The notes beneath the pieces are model-generated. The model was given only the letters and a program-made list of their open reading frames with translations, made no database searches and was not told the origin of the DNA. Positions 36,896 to 45,554 of a DNA stretch of 64,000 nucleotides are shown in pieces; the first letter of the stretch is position 1, and each line of letters opens with the position of its first letter. Source of the stretch: Oxalicibacterium flavum (lineage in GTDB: Bacteria > Pseudomonadota > Gammaproteobacteria > Burkholderiales > Burkholderiaceae_D); contig NZ_BMCG01000001.1 of assembly GCF_014635065.1 (NCBI RefSeq), forward strand, positions 682,001 to 746,000, given 5' to 3'. Both the position numbers and the translations under genes were made by a program.

Positions 36896-37681
36896 ATGAA
36901 ACCCATCGCTCCCGGCACCGTCATCTTCCATCGCCATCGCGGCTATGGCGTGATCACGGCCGTCAATCTGATGACGGGATGGATTTCGGCGCGCTTCGGC
37001 AGCGAGATGCGCACGCTGGACCTGAATCTCTCGACCGACGAAGTGCAGCATGCCGACGGCGAACCCATCCTGTTTCGCCGCGAGCCGCCGGACCAGATGC
37101 CGCACGCGCGGCTGATGGCAATGGTGCGCCAGCTGCATCGCGCCGGCTATCAGCGGCTTTATCTCTACAGCTGGCCCAAGCCGTCCGGACTGCACTGGCG
37201 CTGGCATCTGTTCACGGGGCCGCGCAACTGGATGGAACGGCCGTGGCGCGAAGGCTGGTACGGCTCGGGCGCCGACTACATCTTCAATCCGGTGATGGGC
37301 TGGGGCGATGCGCCGGGCGAAACCACCGAGGAACTGGCCAGCACGCTCGCGCAGTTCGATCCGACCGGCATGGCGCAGGCGCTCGGGCGCGACGAGGATC
37401 ACACGCTGTGGTTCGAGACGGTGTGCGAAGCGCTGCTGCCCGACTACACGTTCTCGCTCGGCTGGGACAAGCACGACGGCCCGATTCCCGATGCACTGCC
37501 GATCATCCCGGTGCGGCGCGGCGTGCCGCCGTATGCGGGTCCGCCGCTGCCATGGCCACCCGGTTGGGCCAAGCTGTGGATCGGCACGCACCTGGCAACG
37601 ACCACGGCCACCTTGCTGCCCAAGACCTCCGGCAAATCTAAAAAAGGTCCGGCTGGCGCCGAGTCCGACGCCGTTCGCTGA
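36896..37681 (+). CDS. Conserved-looking hypothetical protein
   Basis: A 261-residue soluble protein I do not recognise. The N-terminus (GTVIFHRHRGYGVITAVNLM) resembles a small beta-barrel of the kind seen in CarD- or SH3-like domains, but that is only a pattern. The middle is rich in Trp (LYLYSWPKPSGLHWRWHLF, RNWMERPWREGWYGSG, NPVMGWGDAPGET). The last 44 bases of the gene overlap the 3' end of the convergent MOSC gene. Codon use is that of the host. No ribosome site is evident before ATG 36896. Confidence 0.7.
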   Translation: MKPIAPGTVIFHRHRGYGVITAVNLMTGWISARFGSEMRTLDLNLSTDEVQHADGEPILFRREPPDQMPHARLMAMVRQLHRAGYQRLYLYSWPKPSGLHWRWHLFTGPRNWMERPWREGWYGSGADYIFNPVMGWGDAPGETTEELASTLAQFDPTGMAQALGRDEDHTLWFETVCEALLPDYTFSLGWDKHDGPIPDALPIIPVRRGVPPYAGPPLPWPPGWAKLWIGTHLATTTATLLPKTSGKSKKGPAGAESDAVR

Positions 37682-38234
37682 ATTCCGCCACCGTTTCGTT
37701 GCGCACACCAGGCAGCAACACGATTGCGTCGCCAGCCTCCATGCTGCCTTCCTCGATCACCTTCAGATAGAAGCCGGTCGCGCCGCTTTGCCACATCAGC
37801 TTGCTGGCCTGCGCAAACCCCATGCGGATGTTGAACTTGAAGCACGGCTGGCGCGGCTCGGTCACTTCCAGCAGCACGCTGCCGATCCGCAGGCGGTCGC
37901 CTATCCACACCGCATCTTCCGTCAAACCCGTCATCGTCAGGTTCTCGGCCAGCGCGCCGTAGGGCAAGGCATCGTCGCGCCGCGTCGCGGCCTGCCGCCG
38001 CTCCTGCCAGAACGCGTAGTGTTCGAGCGGATAAGCATAGACCGCCTTGTCGATGCCGCCATGCACATTGCGGTCCGCCTGTTCGTCGCCGACGATGCCT
38101 AACTGCCGCACCTGCACCGCGCCCGCCACGCCGCGCTTGTCGTAGGCGCTCGGAATGCGGCGCATGCCTTCGTCGTCGTTGACGAACAGATTGCCGATGG
38201 TGGCGACGTTGATGCTGACGACCTGCATGCTCAT
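37638..38234 (-). CDS. MOSC domain protein (YiiM-like)
   Basis: A 198-residue protein with the MOSC fold pattern: GDEQADRNVHGGIDKAVYAY, PYGALAENLTMTGL, VWIGDRLRIGSVLLEVTEPR and the conserved Cys in QPCFKFN. MOSC proteins handle sulfur or molybdenum-cofactor-linked detoxification; YiiM-type members reduce N-hydroxylated bases with Moco. ATG 38234 overlaps the stop of the upstream dehydrogenase by ATGA, so the two form an operon. Its 3' end runs 44 bases into the convergent gene at 36896-37681. Confidence 0.88.
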   Translation of the reverse strand: MSMQVVSINVATIGNLFVNDDEGMRRIPSAYDKRGVAGAVQVRQLGIVGDEQADRNVHGGIDKAVYAYPLEHYAFWQERRQAATRRDDALPYGALAENLTMTGLTEDAVWIGDRLRIGSVLLEVTEPRQPCFKFNIRMGFAQASKLMWQSGATGFYLKVIEEGSMEAGDAIVLLPGVRNETVAEFSERRRTRRQPDLF

Positions 38235-39214
38235 GCCTGCGGCAGGGCCAGCACGTTGCGCGGCGTGCCGGCCGCGTAGTCGAGGATGTTCTGAAAGGCG
38301 CTGCGGAAATACAGTTCGTAGCTGTCCTGCTCGACATAACCGAGGTGCGGCGTGGCGAGCACGTTCTCCATGCGCAGCAGCGGCGAAGTCGGCAGCAGCG
38401 GTTCGCTCTCGAACACGTCGAGCGCGGCAAAGCCGGGACGGCCCGCTTCCAGCGCAACTTGCAAGGCATCGGGCGCCACCAGTTCGGCGCGGCTGGTATT
38501 GACGAACAGGGCGTCCGGCTTCATGCGCGCGAGATCGTCGGCGGTGACGATGCCGCGCGTGTCGTCGTTGAGCCGCAGGTGCAGGCTCAGTACGTCGGCC
38601 TCGGCAAAGAATGCCTCGCGCGATGCCGCCGCGCGCAAGCCGTCCTGCTGCGCCGCCGCCAGACTGGCCGGCCGCCCCCACACCATCACGTCCATGCCGA
38701 ACGCCTTGCCGTAGCCGGCCACCAGCCGCCCGATGCGGCCGTAGCCCCAGATCGCAAGCGTGCGACTCTTGAGCTTGCGGCCCAGCGTGTTCTTTTCCCA
38801 CGACATCGATGCGGTCTGCCACAGGCCGTCGCGCAGGTTGCCGGCGTAATGCGGCAGCTTGCGCGTGGCCGCCATGATCAGTGCCCACGTCAGTTCGGCC
38901 GGCGCAATCGGATCGCCCGCGCCCTCGACGATGGTGATGCCGCGCTCGGCCGCGGTGACCAGGTCGATGTGACCGGACACCTTGCCGGTCTGCGAGACCA
39001 GCCTGAGATTGGGCAGGCGCAGCAGCAGGGCGCGCGACAGCGCGGTGCGCTCGCGGATCAGCACCAGCGCCTCGAAATCGGCGAGGCGCACCGCCAGTTG
39101 TCCGGCACCGCGCGCGGTATGGGTAAAGACCTTGACCTCGTGATCCTTCAGCATGGAAAAGCAATCCAGGCGACGGACGACGTCCTGATAATCATCGAGT
39201 ACCGCAATCTTCAT
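38231..39214 (-). CDS. D-isomer-specific 2-hydroxyacid dehydrogenase family protein
   Basis: A 327-residue NAD(P)-dependent oxidoreductase. Seen are the nucleotide-binding loop LAIWGYGRIGRLVAGYG, VLSLHLRLNDDTRGIV, the catalytic-region FVNTSRAELV (Arg), VFESEPLL (Glu) and VLATPHLGY (His). The substrate cannot be told from the sequence. ATG 39214 with AAGGAA upstream gives MKIAVLDDYQDVV; a 15-residue longer frame was discarded. First gene of a two-gene operon with the MOSC gene. Confidence 0.9.
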   Translation of the reverse strand: MKIAVLDDYQDVVRRLDCFSMLKDHEVKVFTHTARGAGQLAVRLADFEALVLIRERTALSRALLLRLPNLRLVSQTGKVSGHIDLVTAAERGITIVEGAGDPIAPAELTWALIMAATRKLPHYAGNLRDGLWQTASMSWEKNTLGRKLKSRTLAIWGYGRIGRLVAGYGKAFGMDVMVWGRPASLAAAQQDGLRAAASREAFFAEADVLSLHLRLNDDTRGIVTADDLARMKPDALFVNTSRAELVAPDALQVALEAGRPGFAALDVFESEPLLPTSPLLRMENVLATPHLGYVEQDSYELYFRSAFQNILDYAAGTPRNVLALPQA

Positions 39215-39331
39215 GCGCGTTTTTCCTTGGAGACATGCAGCAAAACAGGTGGTGTGCACACCGTCCTCAAGAATACCCGTTTTGCGCCGCGCGCAGAGTA
39301 CGCCTGCCGTCTTTACGAAGGCTGGCGACGA

Positions 39332-41107
39332 TCACATATCTGCGCCGCCGCGCGCGAGGTCGATGACGATGGCCGTCGCGTTGTCCGGCGCGCCCAGCCG
39401 CAGCACCGCCTCGATCAGCGCGTCGGCCGCATCCTGCACCGAGTCCGCGCCGCTCACGATGTCGAACATCGCCTGCCGATCAAGGAAATCGAATACGCCG
39501 TCGGAACCCAGCACCAGGTAACGATCGTCTTCGCACCGCGCGAGACTAACCGTCTCCGGCACGCTGCTTATCGCCGGCTTGAAGGGAAACAACCCCAGCG
39601 CCCGCGACAGCGCGATGCCGGTCTTGCCCATGCGGTCCGGAACGAACACGCGCGCCGGGCCGATGGGGATGGTCTCGCCATTGTCGAGCCAGCGCTGCTC
39701 GCGCGCCACCGCGCCGCCTGCGGCTGCGACGCGCAACGCTTCGTCTTCGCGGTCCGGATGATGCGGCACGACGAGATCAAGCGCGGTGTATCCGGCCGCA
39801 TCGTCGCTCCTGCGGAACAGGCAGGCGGACGAGTCGCCCAGCCACGACACCAGCAGGTCGTCCTCACGCAGCAGGGCGACCACGGCGGTGCTGCCGCAAT
39901 CCGTCGCCGGGTCCAACGTTTCCAGCGCCGCCTCGACAAGCGCGAACGCGGTGCGCATGGCCGCTTCGGCATCGCCGCCGTTTTCGTCGAGCGCGGCGGC
40001 AAGCGCCATTGCACACCGCCGCGCGGACAGCGCGCTGGCGTGCGTGCCGCGCAAACCGTCGAACACGCCTGCGATGACCGCCTGTGCCGTTTGCAGCACG
40101 CAGGCCGCGTCTTCCATCCTGGTCCGCTGCCGGCCGATGTGGCTGGCCATGCCAACAGGGCGGTGTGCGCTTTTCTTCGGTTGATCCGCCTCGTGCCCTG
40201 CGACGGAGCAGCTCGGCAAACCCGATTGCAACATTTCGCAGATCTCCGCGAATTCCGGTCGCTGTTCCGGATCCCGCGCCCAGCATCTGGCAGCCAGTTC
40301 GCGCAAGCCGGCATCGTCGAAACGCCACGTCGGCCGGAAATCCTCATGCACGACCTTCTGCACGAACTCCGTGCGCGAGAGCGAGTCGGGCATGCCGTTG
40401 CCCACGTTCGCATACGGCGTCGCACCGCCATGGGCGACTTCATACATGAGGATGCCGAACGCATAGACGTCGATCTTCCGGTCGTGACGTTCCCAGGCCA
40501 GCAGTTCCGGCGCCATGTGGAACAGCGAGCCGACCGGCTCTTCCAGCGCCTCGCCGCGCCCGAGCGTCACCGCGCGGTCGAAATCGGCCACCTTGACGCG
40601 TACCGTCTGCCAGCGTGCAGCATCCGCCTGCTCATCGAATACCAGGATGTTCTCCGCCTTGAGGTCGCGATGCACGATGTTCAGCGCATGAATGTCGCGC
40701 ATGGTCTGCGCGATCTGTGCCAGCACCGAGCGCACGAGCTCCGGCGCAATCCCGTCCGCCTGGTTTCTCGACGCATCGAACAGGAACCGGTCCAGCGCGC
40801 CCCGGCGCGAGCGCTCCATCTTCTCGACCAGGTGGGTCGGCGTGCCGGCAACACCCAGCAGCCGGACGATGCCGCTCCGGTCCGCCAGCGCATCGAGCCG
40901 CGCATAGGTATCGATCTCGTTCCACGACAGCGACGATTTTTCCCACGGCACGAATTTGTAGAGCAGCGAGGGCGTCGCGTCGTCCGTCACGATGATCGTG
41001 CCGTTCGGCAAGCGGTAGCCGGCCGGGGATGGCGGATGGTCGAAATAGGGCAGATCGATGGGATGCAGCGTGCCGGGAATGCTCAGCCGGAGGCGTGGGA
41101 GAGGCAT
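39332..41107 (-). CDS. Serine/threonine protein kinase fused to a PP2C-type phosphatase
   Basis: A 591-residue protein. The kinase half (about 30-300) has Lys51 in LLYKFV, HRDLKAEN at 146-153, DFD at 175-177 where DFG is normal, and GSLFHMAPELL. The phosphatase half (about 320-590) has the PP2C pattern RMEDA near 330, VFDGLRGTHAS near 348, LVSWLGDSSACLFR and VLGSDGVFDFL. Both activities in one chain would allow switching of a common target. The Gly to Asp change in DFG and Leu-Arg in place of the usual His-Gly after the PP2C Asp-Gly may alter activity. The start (ATG 41107) is uncertain; no good ribosome site was found. Single gene, no obvious substrate gene nearby. Confidence 0.85.
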   Translation of the reverse strand: MPLPRLRLSIPGTLHPIDLPYFDHPPSPAGYRLPNGTIIVTDDATPSLLYKFVPWEKSSLSWNEIDTYARLDALADRSGIVRLLGVAGTPTHLVEKMERSRRGALDRFLFDASRNQADGIAPELVRSVLAQIAQTMRDIHALNIVHRDLKAENILVFDEQADAARWQTVRVKVADFDRAVTLGRGEALEEPVGSLFHMAPELLAWERHDRKIDVYAFGILMYEVAHGGATPYANVGNGMPDSLSRTEFVQKVVHEDFRPTWRFDDAGLRELAARCWARDPEQRPEFAEICEMLQSGLPSCSVAGHEADQPKKSAHRPVGMASHIGRQRTRMEDAACVLQTAQAVIAGVFDGLRGTHASALSARRCAMALAAALDENGGDAEAAMRTAFALVEAALETLDPATDCGSTAVVALLREDDLLVSWLGDSSACLFRRSDDAAGYTALDLVVPHHPDREDEALRVAAAGGAVAREQRWLDNGETIPIGPARVFVPDRMGKTGIALSRALGLFPFKPAISSVPETVSLARCEDDRYLVLGSDGVFDFLDRQAMFDIVSGADSVQDAADALIEAVLRLGAPDNATAIVIDLARGGADM

Positions 41108-41301
41108 GGGTTTGTAATCGCTGGATGTCAGCCTGCCGCCGCTGTGACGGGCCGGTTCATCCGTTGCAGGAAAATTCGCTATCCGACGATCTTCATGCGG
41201 ATGGCCTCTTCCGTCCAATGATTTGGGCTGATGAAGCCATAGCCGGAGGTTATGCCCCCGGGATTTCTCTACGATATATCTGAAAGGAAATAATGAATGG
41301 C

Positions 41302-41535
41302 TTACAGCGACTGTGCCGCGTGGCCGTCGGACACGGTATTGCGTCGCGATTCGATGCGGGCGCGAATCTTGTCCCAAGCCTTGTCATGCAAGGGCAGCAA
41401 GGCCACGTTGCAGATCGGCTCCACCACGGCCGCCACGCCGCCCAGCGCCACCGAGCCGGTGAAGGCGTACATGACGACAAATGCCACACTCATGTGCATG
41501 CCGACCTGACTGACGGTTCTTGCTGCGGTGACCAT
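41302..41535 (-). CDS. DUF2061 family small membrane protein
   Basis: A 77-residue protein with two hydrophobic segments (MSVAFVVMYAFTGSVALGG, AAVVEPICNVALLPLHDKAW). The T-Q-V-G-M-H...TGS...E...HDKAW pattern is that of DUF2061, short inner-membrane proteins of unknown role. A Fur-box-like sequence lies 41 bases upstream of the start, so expression may respond to iron. Separate from its neighbours. Confidence 0.82.
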   Translation of the reverse strand: MVTAARTVSQVGMHMSVAFVVMYAFTGSVALGGVAAVVEPICNVALLPLHDKAWDKIRARIESRRNTVSDGHAAQSL

Positions 41536-41575
41536 GATCGCTTCCTTTCTTCATTCACTATGCGGATGAAGCAAA

Positions 41576-41590
41576 GGATAATCATTCTCA
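41576..41590. promoter_or_regulatory. Fur-box-like operator upstream of the DUF2061 gene
   Basis: GGATAATCATTCTCA matches the 7-1-7 Fur core (TGATAAT n ATTATCA) at 12 of 14 positions. A further perfect 6-6-6 inverted repeat TATCAA/TTGATA lies at 41611-41628. Placement in front of the leftward gene suits repression by iron-loaded Fur. Confidence 0.6.
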
Positions 41591-41784
41591 ATCAATAAAT
41601 GAAATTGAATTATCAAAATCTATTGATAGCCAATTCCTAAACCAGCAAAAGCAGCGAGGTTCGGACGGCCTGATCGAGAGAGTGCCTTCCATCGCAGCGC
41701 AATATCGTGGTTGGCGATAGCGCCTGCTGCACGCCGGGGATTACGGGATATCCGCGGTGGTGTTGCCCATGCAGCGATTGATGC

Positions 41785-41994
41785 TCAGTGAAGGGTGCCG
41801 ACCTTGACTTCGCCCAAAGGCAGCACTTCTATGCCCAGACCGTAAGTCATCAATGCCTGCGTTTCCGGACTCTTGGATTCATCCGCCGGACGATGCTTGT
41901 ACGCTTCTTCGAATGCGGCTTCGGCAGTTTTCCTGTCAAGCCCGTTGTGCACCAGACTGTCGATCCACCGATCACGCCAATACTTGTCGCTCAT
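41785..41994 (-). CDS. Small conserved protein, paralogue of the gene at 47230
   Basis: A 69-residue soluble protein, MSDKYWRDRWIDSLVHNG continuing with KTAEAAFEEAYKHRPAD and SKSPETQALM. It aligns along its first 50 residues without gaps to the protein at 47230-47436 (YWKDRW, AEAAY, PADYSKSPEIQAFM). The family is not known to me. ATG 41994 has an AGAAGGAA ribosome site; the frame is open further upstream without one. Confidence 0.75.
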   Translation of the reverse strand: MSDKYWRDRWIDSLVHNGLDRKTAEAAFEEAYKHRPADESKSPETQALMTYGLGIEVLPLGEVKVGTLH

Positions 41995-42131
41995 TTTTTC
42001 CTTCTGACCCAATAAGTAAGTACGATTGTTAGATCCCGCTATCGATAAAGCTGCGGGCGATATGAATGCCGCGACGCAAGCGTGGGCTTGCCGTCGCAAA
42101 ACCAAGGGCAATTACCACAATTCCATGATTT

Positions 42132-42398
42132 TCAGAGGGCGAAACGCTCGTTGAGCCCACGCAGGGAGGCGCAGAACTGTTCGCCGTTGAGCGGCATGGA
42201 TTCGTCGATTGCGACCTTGACGATGCGCGAGGCGCGCAAGGCGGCCTCGTGCGGCGTGGGCGCCTCGCCTTCCAGCACGCCGGCGATCGGCGCGCCGACA
42301 CGCGCAGACATCACACGGTAGCGCGCACCCCAGTACCCGGCTTCCAGCTGCGCGGGCGTGATGGTGATCCGGCATTCCTTGTATTCGATTCTTTCCAC
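42132..42398 (-). CDS. Small conserved protein, paralogue of the gene at 58389
   Basis: An 88-residue protein beginning MERIEYKECRITITPAQLE. It resembles the 92-residue protein at 58389-58667: IEYK.(Y/C)RI at the start, GV.EG.AP..(H/Y)EA in the middle and R.VK.AID then the ending NERFAL versus DERLVF. Function unknown; the pattern suggests a small alpha/beta fold. Same strand as the short gene at 41785, 137 bases away. Confidence 0.7.
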   Translation of the reverse strand: MERIEYKECRITITPAQLEAGYWGARYRVMSARVGAPIAGVLEGEAPTPHEAALRASRIVKVAIDESMPLNGEQFCASLRGLNERFAL

Positions 42399-42527
42399 GG
42401 CTGTCTCCTTGGCATCGCCCGGGCAAACCGGATGAATGCCATCGATTCTGACGACCGACAGATGGCACCACCCGGAAGCGGGATGGTAAGAATGTTGCGA
42501 ACGGCGGTCTAATCTTTTTGACGAATC

Positions 42528-42552
42528 GCTTGATAAGCGCCGCTTATCAAGC
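42528..42552. repeat. Perfect inverted repeat across the tesB stop codon
   Basis: GCTTGATAAGC and GCTTATCAAGC (42528-42538 with 42542-42552), 11-bp arms with a three-base centre. The tesB stop codon lies inside the right arm. It is probably an mRNA 3'-end hairpin; no T-run follows on the minus strand. Confidence 0.7.
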
Positions 42553-43428
42553 CGTGGGAATGTTGTCTTTTTTTCTTTCCCGCAGACGGATCAGCCCTTC
42601 CTGCGTGACCGTCGCAACCAGTTCGCCCCGCTGATTGTAGATATGTGCGAAGCACAGGCCGCGTCCGCCCGAGGCATTCGGGCTTTCCATCGAAAACAGC
42701 AGCCATTCGTCCATGCGGAATGGGCGGTGGAACCAGATCGTGTGGTCGAGGCTGGCGATCTGCAGGCGCGGATCGCTGATGCGCACCTCGTGCGGCTGCA
42801 GCGCGGTCCACAGCAGACCGTAGTCCGAGGTGTAGGCGAACAGGCTTTCGTGCAGCAGCGGGTCGTCCGGCAGCGGGCCCGGCGCGCGCGTCCAGACCTG
42901 CTTCAAGGCGGCATTGCCCTCGGCGACGGCAGCCACCGATTCGCGGTCGATGCGGAAATCGACGGGTGTCGGATGAAACGGCCGGCCGTCGGCCACGCCG
43001 CGTTCGCGCCATTGCGCGAGCGAGGACGGCAGCGTGTCCGGATCGCGGTGCGGCGGCATCGGTTTCTGGTGCGACAGCCCGTCCTCGACGGTCTGGAACG
43101 AGGCGGACATGACGAACATGCGCCGCCCTTCCTGCGTGGCGACCACGCGCCGCGTGCTGAAGGAGCCGCCGTCGCGCACGCGTTCGACCTCGTATTCGAT
43201 CGGCAGCTGGTGATTGCCCGGCAGGATGAACAGCGCGTGCAGCGAATGCGGGCGGCGCTCGGGCACTGTCAGGCCGGCGGCGTACAGCGCCTGGCCCAGC
43301 GCCTGACCGCCGAACACATTTGGGCTGCCCATGAAATGACTCTGGCCGATGAAACGGTCGGATGCGACCTGTTCCAGCGCCAGCAGGTCCAGCACTTCCT
43401 GCGTGTTGAAGAGGGTCGGGTCGGACAT
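42547..43428 (-). CDS. tesB: Acyl-CoA thioesterase II
   Basis: A 293-residue double-hotdog thioesterase that hydrolyses medium/long-chain acyl-CoA. Seen are FIGQSHFMGSPNVFGGQALGQ, the SLHALFILPG region, GGSFSTRRV, and the second-domain LDHTIWFHRPFRMDEWLLF, with family-normal length. The ribosome site GGAG stands before ATG 43428. It follows a flavin-type monooxygenase gene by 33 bases, so the two may be co-transcribed. Confidence 0.94.
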   Translation of the reverse strand: MSDPTLFNTQEVLDLLALEQVASDRFIGQSHFMGSPNVFGGQALGQALYAAGLTVPERRPHSLHALFILPGNHQLPIEYEVERVRDGGSFSTRRVVATQEGRRMFVMSASFQTVEDGLSHQKPMPPHRDPDTLPSSLAQWRERGVADGRPFHPTPVDFRIDRESVAAVAEGNAALKQVWTRAPGPLPDDPLLHESLFAYTSDYGLLWTALQPHEVRISDPRLQIASLDHTIWFHRPFRMDEWLLFSMESPNASGGRGLCFAHIYNQRGELVATVTQEGLIRLRERKKDNIPTA

Positions 43429-43461
43429 GGAAACTCCGTGACGAAAGAGGCAGGTTGCAGG

Positions 43462-44463
43462 TCAACCGCGCCAGACGTCGGCCACGATCTCGTAGGAACG
43501 GCGACGCGCGGCGTGGTCGTGCACCATGCTGTGGATGATGATCTCGTCGGCCTGCGTGGTGTCGAGGAAATCCTGCAGGCGTTCGGCGACGATGTCGCGG
43601 TCGCCGATGATGGAGGCGCGCAGCATGGATTCGACCGAGATCTGCTCGTGCGGCAGCCAGTGGTTGTCCATGGTGTCGATCGGCGGCGGCAGCTTGCCCG
43701 GCGTACCGCGCACCAGGCTCAGGTGCATCTGCTGCTGCGAGGTTGCAAGCCGCTGCGCCTCGTCTTCGCTGTCGGCCGCGAACACGTTGACGCCGACCAT
43801 CGCATACGGCTTGTCGAGCACGGCCGACGGCGTGAAGGTGTGGCGGTACAGCTGCAGCGCGGTCAGCATGTAGTCGGGTGCGAACTGGCCGGCGAACGCG
43901 AACGGCAGACCCAGGTGGCCGGCCAGTTGCGCGCTGTAGCCGCTGGAGCCGAGCAGCCAGATCGGCACGTTCAGTCCTTCACCTGGCACCGCGCGTACCT
44001 GCGCATGCGCGGCACTCGGCTGGAAGAAGGCGCGCAGTTCGTTCAGCTGGCGCGGGAATTCGCTGCCGTCGTCGCTGATCTCGCGCCGCAGCGCGCGGGC
44101 AGTGGCCTGGTTGGAGCCGGGCGCGCGCCCAAGGCCGAGATCGATGCGGCCCGGATAGAGCGATTCCAGCGTGCCGAACTGCTCGGCCACCACCATGGGC
44201 GGATGATTGGGCAGCATGATGCCGCCCGCGCCGACGCGGATCGTCGAGGTGCCGCCGGCGACGTATCCGATCACCACCGCCGTCGCCGCGCTGGCAATGC
44301 CCGGCATGCTGTGATGCTCGGCCAGCCAGAAGCGGTGGTAGCCGAGCTGTTCGACGTGCCGCGCCAGATCCAGCGAGCGATGCAGCGCATCGGCCGCGTC
44401 GCCGCCGACCAGAATCGGCGACAGATCGAGCACGGAAAGGGGAATGTCTTTCAAGGGTTTCAT
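43462..44463 (-). CDS. Luciferase-like (LLM class) flavin-dependent monooxygenase
   Basis: A 333-residue TIM-barrel protein of the bacterial luciferase-like family: [56 protein letters not shown] and [16 protein letters not shown]. The AEHH and LGRAPG motifs fit the MsnO8-type subgroup. The substrate is unknown. ATG 44463 ([14 protein letters not shown]) is the family-like start; 37 extra upstream residues in the open frame were dropped. Confidence 0.9.
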   Translation of the reverse strand: MKPLKDIPLSVLDLSPILVGGDAADALHRSLDLARHVEQLGYHRFWLAEHHSMPGIASAATAVVIGYVAGGTSTIRVGAGGIMLPNHPPMVVAEQFGTLESLYPGRIDLGLGRAPGSNQATARALRREISDDGSEFPRQLNELRAFFQPSAAHAQVRAVPGEGLNVPIWLLGSSGYSAQLAGHLGLPFAFAGQFAPDYMLTALQLYRHTFTPSAVLDKPYAMVGVNVFAADSEDEAQRLATSQQQMHLSLVRGTPGKLPPPIDTMDNHWLPHEQISVESMLRASIIGDRDIVAERLQDFLDTTQADEIIIHSMVHDHAARRRSYEIVADVWRG

Positions 44464-44670
44464 GATGGAACGGCATCCTTCTGCAACTGCCGGCGCAAGG
44501 AACGCATCGGCAGGAACCACAGAATAGCGTGAATCGCCGATTCGTTCCGGCGCCGGGCCGCTGCCGCGCGGCAATGTGACGGCGCCATCATCTTATGTGG
44601 GTTACAGCACTGTTCATGGACAAGGGCGATTACTACAATGACAGCACGCCATTTCACAATGAGGCTCGCC

Positions 44671-44832
44671 ATGTCTGTGCTACGTCTGCTGCTGGCCCCG
44701 CTGCTGGTCGCCACCGTTCTGACGGCGTGCGAGAAACCGCCACAAGCCCCGCCCGCACCCAAGCTGGAGCAGGATCGCGCCGCGCCGCCCTTGCCACGCA
44801 CCGAGATGCCGGCGCCATCGCGGTCACGCTGA
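44671..44832 (+). CDS. Small lipoprotein
   Basis: A 53-residue protein with a signal peptide MSVLRLLLAPLLVATVLTAC ending in a lipobox (LTAC). The mature part is a short Pro-rich tail of about 33 residues. The start was set at ATG 44671 because GAGG stands 6 bases before it; two in-frame ATGs further upstream (44638, 44659) are possible. It precedes mgtC-like by 15 bases, so the two may be one unit. Family unknown. Confidence 0.65.
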   Translation: MSVLRLLLAPLLVATVLTACEKPPQAPPAPKLEQDRAAPPLPRTEMPAPSRSR

Positions 44833-44847
44833 TCGGAAAGTCCGACG

Positions 44848-45345
44848 ATGACGATGGAAACCTGGTGGATGGCGGTACTGCAGACGCTGCGCGAAGAATT
44901 CTCCGATATCAACGACGTCACGCAAGTCACGCGTGTCTGCATCCGCCTGCTGGTGGCGGTGATTCTCGGCGGGCTGCTCGGCTACGAACGCGAGTCGCGC
45001 GGCCGCTCGGCGGGCTTGCGCACCCACATGCTGGTGGCGCTGGGCTCGGCGCTGTTCGTGCTGGTGCCGCTGGAAGCCGGCATCCAGCCGGCCGATCTGA
45101 GCCGCGTGCTGCAGGGCGTGATCGCCGGCATCGGCTTCCTCGGCGCCGGTGCCATCATCAAGCTCAACCAGGAACAGGAAATCAAGGGGCTGACCACTGC
45201 CGCCAGCATCTGGATGACGGCCGCCATCGGCATCGCCGCCGGCATGGGGCGCGAATCGACGGCCATTCTCAGCACCGTGTTCGCGCTCTTCATCCTTGCC
45301 GTGCTGCGGCGGGTCGAGGCCAGAAACAAGCCGCACAAGGCTTGA
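44848..45345 (+). CDS. MgtC/SapB family membrane protein
   Basis: A 165-residue protein with four membrane segments in the N-terminal 130 residues. The family pattern is seen in RLLVAVILGGLLGYERE, SAGLRTHMLVALGSALF and VIAGIGFLGAGAIIK, then GLTTAASIWMTAAIGIAAGMG. The soluble C-terminal domain of virulence MgtC is missing, as in the short SapB type. A role in magnesium stress or envelope homeostasis is known for relatives; here it is only inferred. Confidence 0.93.
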   Translation: MTMETWWMAVLQTLREEFSDINDVTQVTRVCIRLLVAVILGGLLGYERESRGRSAGLRTHMLVALGSALFVLVPLEAGIQPADLSRVLQGVIAGIGFLGAGAIIKLNQEQEIKGLTTAASIWMTAAIGIAAGMGRESTAILSTVFALFILAVLRRVEARNKPHKA

Positions 45346-45429
45346 ACCAGGCAACCGCCATCTCCTTCCTACGTACCCCCCGACTACCGGGGCGAACGCA
45401 TTCTCGCCGCTCTTTTTGTGACGATTAAG

Positions 45430-45460
45430 TTGACGACCTCTTAACAATTTGGGGTATAGT
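45430..45460 (+). promoter_or_regulatory. Possible sigma-70 promoter of the Sel1 lipoprotein gene
   Basis: TTGACG (45430-45435) and TATAGT (45455-45460) in an AT-rich stretch about 95 bases before the ATG. The spacer of 19 bases is longer than ideal. Confidence 0.4.
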
Positions 45461-45554
45461 CACAAACGAAAATTACTATCAGTTAAAAAACAATCGTCGA
45501 TTTTCGAAATTTTCAGGGAGGCTTGAGCGCATATCCGTGCGTTCAAGAGCGTAT

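Noticed and set aside
37638-39164. 508-codon frame as a fusion of MOSC with another domain
   Set aside because: The upstream two thirds are out of frame with the dehydrogenase gene and of shadow type; MOSC starts at 38234 with an ATGA overlap.
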